Source of the DNA: an uncultured Polaribacter sp.
GTDB taxonomy: Bacteria > Bacteroidota > Bacteroidia > Flavobacteriales > Flavobacteriaceae
DNA: 64,000 bases
Direction of reading: 5' to 3'
Assembly (NCBI GenBank): GCA_943788045.1
Contig: CALSOT010000006.1
Location: forward strand, 744,001 to 808,000
Each line of letters opens with the position of its first letter. The first letter of the stretch is position 1. The translations under genes were made by a program, and so were the position numbers. The notes under the pieces were generated by a model. It saw only the letters and a list, made by a program, of their open reading frames with translations, was not told the origin of the DNA and did no database searches. Positions 59,484-64,000 of this stretch are shown here, piece after piece.

Positions 59484-60662
59484 TTATTTAAATGCATTTA
59501 AGCCAGTAACATCTAAACCAGTTATTAAAAGATGAATATCGTGTGTTCCTTCATAGGTAATTACACTTTCTAAATTCATCATATGTCGCATAATAGAATA
59601 CTCACCAGTAATTCCCATTCCGCCTAACATTTGTCTTGCTTCCCGAGCAATGTTTATTGCCATGTCTACATTATTACGTTTTGCCATAGAAATTTGTGCA
59701 GAAGTTGCTTTCCCGTCATTTTTTAATGTTCCTAATCTCCAGGCTAATAATTGAGCTTTGGTGATTTCTGTAATCATTTCAGCCAATTTTTTTTGTTGTA
59801 ATTGAAACTGACCAATTGGTTTACCGAATTGTTTACGTTCTTTACAATAACTTAAAGCAGTATCATAACAATCCATTGCTGCACCAATTGCTCCCCAAGC
59901 AATTCCGAATCTTGCAGAATCTAAACATCCTAAAGGGGCTCCGAGTCCAGATTTATTTGGTAATAAATTTTCTTTTGGCACTTTTACATTATCAAAAATA
60001 AGTTCTCCTGTTGCGGATGCACGTAAAGACCATTTATTATGGGTTTCGGGTGTTGAGAAACCTTCCATTCCACGTTCTACAATCAATCCATGAATTCTAC
60101 CTTCTTCGTTTTTTGCCCAAACAACAGCAACTTGTGCAAAAGGTGCATTAGAAATCCACATTTTTGCTCCATTTAAAAGATAATGATCTCCCATATCTTT
60201 AAATTTGGTTTCCATTCCTGATGGATTAGAGCCGTGATTAGGTTCTGTTAATCCAAAACATCCCATCCATTCTCCAGAAGCTAATTTGGGTAAATATTTT
60301 TTGCGTTGGGCTTCATTTCCGTAGGCGTAAATTGGATACATCACTAATGAAGATTGTACAGAAGCAGTGGAGCGAACTCCAGAATCTCCTCGTTCTATCT
60401 CTTGCATAATTAATCCGTAAGAAATTTGATCTAAGCCTGCTCCTCCATATTGTTCAGGGATATAAGGTCCGAAAGCTCCAATTTCAGATAAACCTTTTAT
60501 AATTTGAGTAGGAAATTCAGCTTTCTGAGCGTACTCTTCAATAATAGGAGACACATCGCGTTTTACCCACTCTCGAGCAGTATTTCGAATTAATTTATGT
60601 TCCTCAGTTAATAAACCATCTAAATCGTAATAATCAGGAGCTTGAAAGAGATCTTTTTTCAT
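59484..60662 (-). CDS. gcdH: Acyl-CoA dehydrogenase, glutaryl-CoA dehydrogenase type
   Basis: 392-residue FAD enzyme. It has LTEEHKLIRNTAREWV, the GCDH-type substrate segment RSTASVQSSLVMYPI, CFGLTEPNHGSNPSGMETK and the catalytic glutamate E371 in TYEGTHDIHLLITG. These features favour glutaryl-CoA dehydrogenase, which oxidises and decarboxylates glutaryl-CoA to crotonyl-CoA in lysine and tryptophan breakdown. Single gene; no electron-transfer flavoprotein genes nearby. Confidence 0.9.
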   Translation of the reverse strand: MKKDLFQAPDYYDLDGLLTEEHKLIRNTAREWVKRDVSPIIEEYAQKAEFPTQIIKGLSEIGAFGPYIPEQYGGAGLDQISYGLIMQEIERGDSGVRSTASVQSSLVMYPIYAYGNEAQRKKYLPKLASGEWMGCFGLTEPNHGSNPSGMETKFKDMGDHYLLNGAKMWISNAPFAQVAVVWAKNEEGRIHGLIVERGMEGFSTPETHNKWSLRASATGELIFDNVKVPKENLLPNKSGLGAPLGCLDSARFGIAWGAIGAAMDCYDTALSYCKERKQFGKPIGQFQLQQKKLAEMITEITKAQLLAWRLGTLKNDGKATSAQISMAKRNNVDMAINIAREARQMLGGMGITGEYSIMRHMMNLESVITYEGTHDIHLLITGLDVTGLNAFK

Positions 60663-60842
60663 TCTTATTTCTAATTGAATTATTTTGATTCTATATTTGT
60701 GTAAATCTAAACAAATTTAATGTTTTATGTTTAAATTAAGTACCTGTTATTTTAGAAAGTAAATAATTTTAATATTGAAGTGGATTAAAGTTAAAGATAC
60801 AAAATCTATTAAAAGTTGATGTTTTCTATTAAGTTTGTAATA

Positions 60843-61235
60843 ATGAAATACACTTTAGGAAAAGAAGAACGGTTAAAAAGTAGAAAACTTATTGAGAGAC
60901 TCTATGAAGAAAAAAATTCTGTGAAGGTGTTTCCTCTTAGAATGATTTTTTTACAAACAAAACATACGTCAGATTTCCCCGCGCAAGTTGGTGTATCTGT
61001 TTCAAAAAGAAATTTTAAATTAGCTGTAGATAGAAATCGAATTAAGAGATTAATGCGAGAATCGTATCGTTTGCAAAAAGAAATTGTTTACGACAATTTA
61101 GATAAACCCTATGTTTTTATGATTTCGTACCTTGGAAAACAAGAATGTACTTATGATGAGATGTTCTTAAAGATGGAAAAACTATTAAAACGTTTTGTAG
61201 AAGAAACAAAAAATATAACAAATGATGAAATTTAA
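60843..61235 (+). CDS. rnpA: Ribonuclease P protein component
   Basis: 130 residues from the ATG at 60843 (MKYTLGKEERLKSRKLIERL); an upstream in-frame ATG at 60816 would add nine residues not seen in the family. The RNR signature is in VDRNRIKRLMRESYRL. It assists 5' maturation of tRNA. The usual neighbour rpmH is absent; instead the gene overlaps an S41 peptidase by 14 bases. Confidence 0.92.
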   Translation: MKYTLGKEERLKSRKLIERLYEEKNSVKVFPLRMIFLQTKHTSDFPAQVGVSVSKRNFKLAVDRNRIKRLMRESYRLQKEIVYDNLDKPYVFMISYLGKQECTYDEMFLKMEKLLKRFVEETKNITNDEI

Positions 61236-62853
61236 CTTTTCAAAAAAAACGATTCTTGTTCTTTTAGCTGGAGTTCTTTTTTTATCGTTTTCATTTAAAT
61301 CTAAATTTTTTGAAGTAGCAAAACAGATAGAAATCTACAACACCTTATTTAAGGAGTTGAATATGTATTATGTAAATGAAATCAATCCAGCAGAATTAAC
61401 GAATAAAGCAATTAAAAACACGCTTAAAGACCTAGATCCATATACCAACTTCTATACAGAGCAAGGTGTTGAGGATGCCAGAATTAGAAGGGAAGGTGAG
61501 TACGGAGGAATTGGAGTTTCTGTGTATTATTCAAAAGTAGGTATTCAAATTAATCAAGTTTACAAGGGGTATTCTGCCGATAAAGCGGGTTTAAAAGTTG
61601 GTGATATTATTATTTCTGTGAATGGGCAATCTGTTAAAAATATGGAGAGAGATGAGCTTTCAATGTATTTAAAAGGTACGCCAAATAGCACTTTTTCGGT
61701 AGAATTATTAAGACAAGGAAATACGATACAAAAAGAAATTATTAGAGACAAAATAGTTGTCAATCCTGTTCCGTTTTCTGAAATGATAGATGAAGAAACG
61801 GGTTATATTGTTTTAACTCGTTTTAATAAAAAAGCTTCGTCCGAAGTAAAAAAAGCATTCCAAAAACTAAAGAAAGAGGGAATGAAAAAGTTAGTTTTTG
61901 ATTTGCGTGCCAATCCTGGAGGTTCTTTATTTGAGTCTATTAAGATTTCAAATTTCTTTTTACCCAAGGGAAAGGTGATTGTTTCAACAAAAGCAAAAGT
62001 TAAAAAATGGAGCAATATTTATAAAACAACAAAGAAGCCTTTAGATTTAGAAATTCCCATTGTTGTTCTATTAAATGGCCGATCGGCGTCAGCTTCAGAG
62101 ATTGTAAGTGGTTCTTTACAAGATTATGACAGAGCAGTAATTATGGGGCAACGTTCTTTTGGAAAAGGTCTCGTGCAACGTTATAGAGAACTTACTTACG
62201 GAACACAGTTAAAAGTAACGATTTCTAAATATTACACACCAAGTGGAAGATGTATTCAGGAATTAGATTATGCAAATAGAGATAAAAACGGTAAAGTTCC
62301 TAAATTTTCTGATAAAGGAATCAATGAATTTAAAACAGCTAATGGAAGAACCGTTTATGATGGGGGTGGTGTTTTGCCAGATGTAGTAATTAAAACATCA
62401 AAACAAACGGAGTCCACTAAAAAATTATTAAGATCTCGAGCTATTTTTAATTTTTCGACAAATTATTATTATCAAAACCCTCGAATAGAAAGTGAAGTTG
62501 ATTTTGAATTTAAAGATTCGGATTTTGAAAAGTTTACGGATTATTTAGAATTGGATACTACTTTTGTGACCAAGCAAGAAATGTTATTTAAAGAAGCTTA
62601 CAAAGCATCTGTATTAAAAAACATCTATAAAGAATACAGAGGGATTCAAGAAAAACTGTTTGATGAAAAAATTAAGGAAATCTCAAAAAACAAAGATATT
62701 TTAAAAAGAGCTTTAAAAGAAGAAATATTACATAGATACTATTATCAAGATGGAATTTATAAACATAACATAAAAAATGATTTATTTATAAGAGAAGCAG
62801 TTAACTTGCTTGATAATCAAGATAAATACAGAGAGATTTTATCAAAAAATTGA
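61222..62853 (+). CDS. S41 family C-terminal processing peptidase (CtpA-like)
   Basis: 543 residues with an N-terminal membrane anchor or signal (TILVLLAGVLFLSFSF). A PDZ domain (about 95-175, YGGIGVSVYYSKVGIQIN, DKAGLKVGDIIISVNG) precedes the tail-specific protease core with the Ser-Lys dyad S290 in RSASASE and K315 in FGKGLVQ. Residues about 420-543 form a charged helical extension. It acts in the periplasm. It overlaps rnpA, a common flavobacterial arrangement. Confidence 0.93.
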   Translation: MMKFNFSKKTILVLLAGVLFLSFSFKSKFFEVAKQIEIYNTLFKELNMYYVNEINPAELTNKAIKNTLKDLDPYTNFYTEQGVEDARIRREGEYGGIGVSVYYSKVGIQINQVYKGYSADKAGLKVGDIIISVNGQSVKNMERDELSMYLKGTPNSTFSVELLRQGNTIQKEIIRDKIVVNPVPFSEMIDEETGYIVLTRFNKKASSEVKKAFQKLKKEGMKKLVFDLRANPGGSLFESIKISNFFLPKGKVIVSTKAKVKKWSNIYKTTKKPLDLEIPIVVLLNGRSASASEIVSGSLQDYDRAVIMGQRSFGKGLVQRYRELTYGTQLKVTISKYYTPSGRCIQELDYANRDKNGKVPKFSDKGINEFKTANGRTVYDGGGVLPDVVIKTSKQTESTKKLLRSRAIFNFSTNYYYQNPRIESEVDFEFKDSDFEKFTDYLELDTTFVTKQEMLFKEAYKASVLKNIYKEYRGIQEKLFDEKIKEISKNKDILKRALKEEILHRYYYQDGIYKHNIKNDLFIREAVNLLDNQDKYREILSKN

Positions 62854-62879
62854 TTTATGTTTGCAAACTGAAATGGAAA

Positions 62880-64000
62880 ATGGAAAAAGCAAAAAAAACA
62901 AATAGAACTCGGGCACAAGAATCTACGAACGCCATAGAAAAATTATATATTTCTATGCGACATTTATTTAGTAGAGGTTTTTATAAACCAATGGGGGTTT
63001 CTGGAGAAACTCTCAGAAAATCGTTACTTTTATTAAGGCCAGAAATTTATGGTTCTATTGCAGAAGAAAGAACTGAGTTAAATGGTTTAACCTATGTAAT
63101 TGAAAGACTTCCAGAAGGAATTGAAGAATGTCAATTTATAAACTTAACTGCAGATGAGGGTTATGATGATTCTCATTTCGAAACAATTATTCCTCCTAAA
63201 AGAAGAAGAAACTGTTATCGAATAGACAAAGATCAAATGAATATAGAAATTACCAGAGGCCGCTCTGAAATCTATGATATTCTTACTCATTTGACTTTTT
63301 TATTTATAGAATCGCATAAAATTTATAATAAAGTAACTTTAAACGAAGGAGCAGATTTTATAAGAGAATGGAAGTACTTAGAAGAGATTGTTGTTTACAA
63401 TAAGAAAATTACTGACCAAGAAAGAGAAGTTGCGGTTGCTCATTTAAGCAATATTTTAGGGAGAACGTTTGATGAGGTTTTAAATATTCATAAAACATTT
63501 CAATCAGAGGTAAATAAGGATCGATTTTTTCATTTAATTTATTGGTTAGGTAAATTAGCAATTAATGAAGTACTTGATAATAAAAAAAGAAAAATTACTT
63601 TTAGTACTGTTTTAATAGAAGAGATTGGTCACCACATATATGGAGATGTCTGGGCCGATAACATTAAAAAAATACTAAAAGAAAATAAATTACTCCAAAG
63701 ACCTATACATATTATTAGCGCAAACATGCATAGCGTATTAAATTCTATATATGCAAAAGGTGCTCTGCCTAAAGAAGCAGAGGAATATGAAGGTTTTGAA
63801 TTGTTTCAATTATTGAGCAATGCAGACAGTAAGCCATTGCAAAAAACAGTAAAAGAATATGCTTCTGAAAATGGTTTAATCTATGTTAAAGACACATCTG
63901 GTACAAATATTAATGTGCAAATAATTGATACCGATAAAATAAACTTTGAAGTGTCGTCGTTTAATAAAGAAAATTCAATCAATAAAAGCCCCGTTATTAT
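62880..64000 (+). CDS. DUF6909 family protein, N-terminal part (3' end outside window)
   Basis: The frame from the ATG at 62880 (MEKAKKTNRTRAQESTNAIE) stays open to the right edge, giving 373 codons of a longer protein; the ATG at 62873 is out of frame and stops quickly. Motifs such as LYISMRHLFSRGFYKPMGVS and SLLLLRPEIYGSIAEER match a conserved, uncharacterised Bacteroidetes family that I recall as DUF6909. It is cytoplasmic by composition, with no signal peptide. It begins 26 bases after the S41 peptidase stop. Confidence 0.75.
   Translation, partial: MEKAKKTNRTRAQESTNAIEKLYISMRHLFSRGFYKPMGVSGETLRKSLLLLRPEIYGSIAEERTELNGLTYVIERLPEGIEECQFINLTADEGYDDSHFETIIPPKRRRNCYRIDKDQMNIEITRGRSEIYDILTHLTFLFIESHKIYNKVTLNEGADFIREWKYLEEIVVYNKKITDQEREVAVAHLSNILGRTFDEVLNIHKTFQSEVNKDRFFHLIYWLGKLAINEVLDNKKRKITFSTVLIEEIGHHIYGDVWADNIKKILKENKLLQRPIHIISANMHSVLNSIYAKGALPKEAEEYEGFELFQLLSNADSKPLQKTVKEYASENGLIYVKDTSGTNINVQIIDTDKINFEVSSFNKENSINKSPVI

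Overview
The window is a low-GC chromosomal segment of a member of the Flavobacteriaceae. The gene content and protein style point to a marine genus such as Polaribacter or Tenacibaculum; that placement is an inference from recognised protein families, not from a database search. Supporting signs are the type IX secretion genes (gldH, porZ), T9SS C-terminal sorting domains, DUF4837, DUF6909, Bacteroidetes-type promoters (TAnnTTTG) and intergenic palindromes built on TGTCATTTCGA. Most of the window is ordinary core genome.

Layout. 1-8000: end of a repeat-containing surface protein, a small membrane protein, a frameshifted plsC next to an acyl-ACP desaturase, a nitrilase-family amidase, an AddB-like nuclease and a universal stress protein. 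8000-10900: a dispersed repeat, a DUF1295 membrane enzyme with a small membrane partner, and two divergent NTF2-like lipoproteins. 10900-17400: an accessory island on the minus strand. It holds a seven-repeat propeller protein with an S74 chaperone tail, a free-standing S74 paralogue, a T9SS cargo protein, a 54-residue exported peptide and a broken T9SS gene. A 130-bp repeat and a 53-bp terminator repeat mark out this operon and a shrunken second cassette beside it.

17400-26700: MATE pump, enoyl-CoA hydratase, MOSC protein, holB, pgk, tas, glnS and folB. 26700-29460: tRNA-Cys followed by a scrap-yard with a T9SS tail fragment, an IS3 transposase fragment, a lipoprotein esterase, and two paralogous 47-residue membrane peptides. 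29460-38110: MBL hydrolase, S8 and M1 peptidases, LysE exporter, asd with a ferredoxin reductase, and trhO. 38480-42720: ricT-gldH-PBP1A, a cell-envelope and gliding cluster with overlapping genes.

42780-50720: 3-oxoacid CoA-transferase subunits, exonuclease III, an MltD-like transglycosylase with DUF4837, trpS, a second PlsC, trhA and a CYTH protein. 50800-58800: porZ-recO-TonB receptor on the plus strand, then SdpI-like, tesB and GNAT-like genes on the minus strand. 59100-64000: a 58-residue cysteine-rich peptide, glutaryl-CoA dehydrogenase, rnpA, an S41 peptidase and the start of a DUF6909 gene that leaves the window.

The most distinctive material is the 11.4-17.2 kb island with its paired 14-bp palindromes spaced exactly 22 bp, a spacing found again at 27.67 kb, and the small genes below usual length cut-offs (45, 47, 47, 54 and 58 residues).
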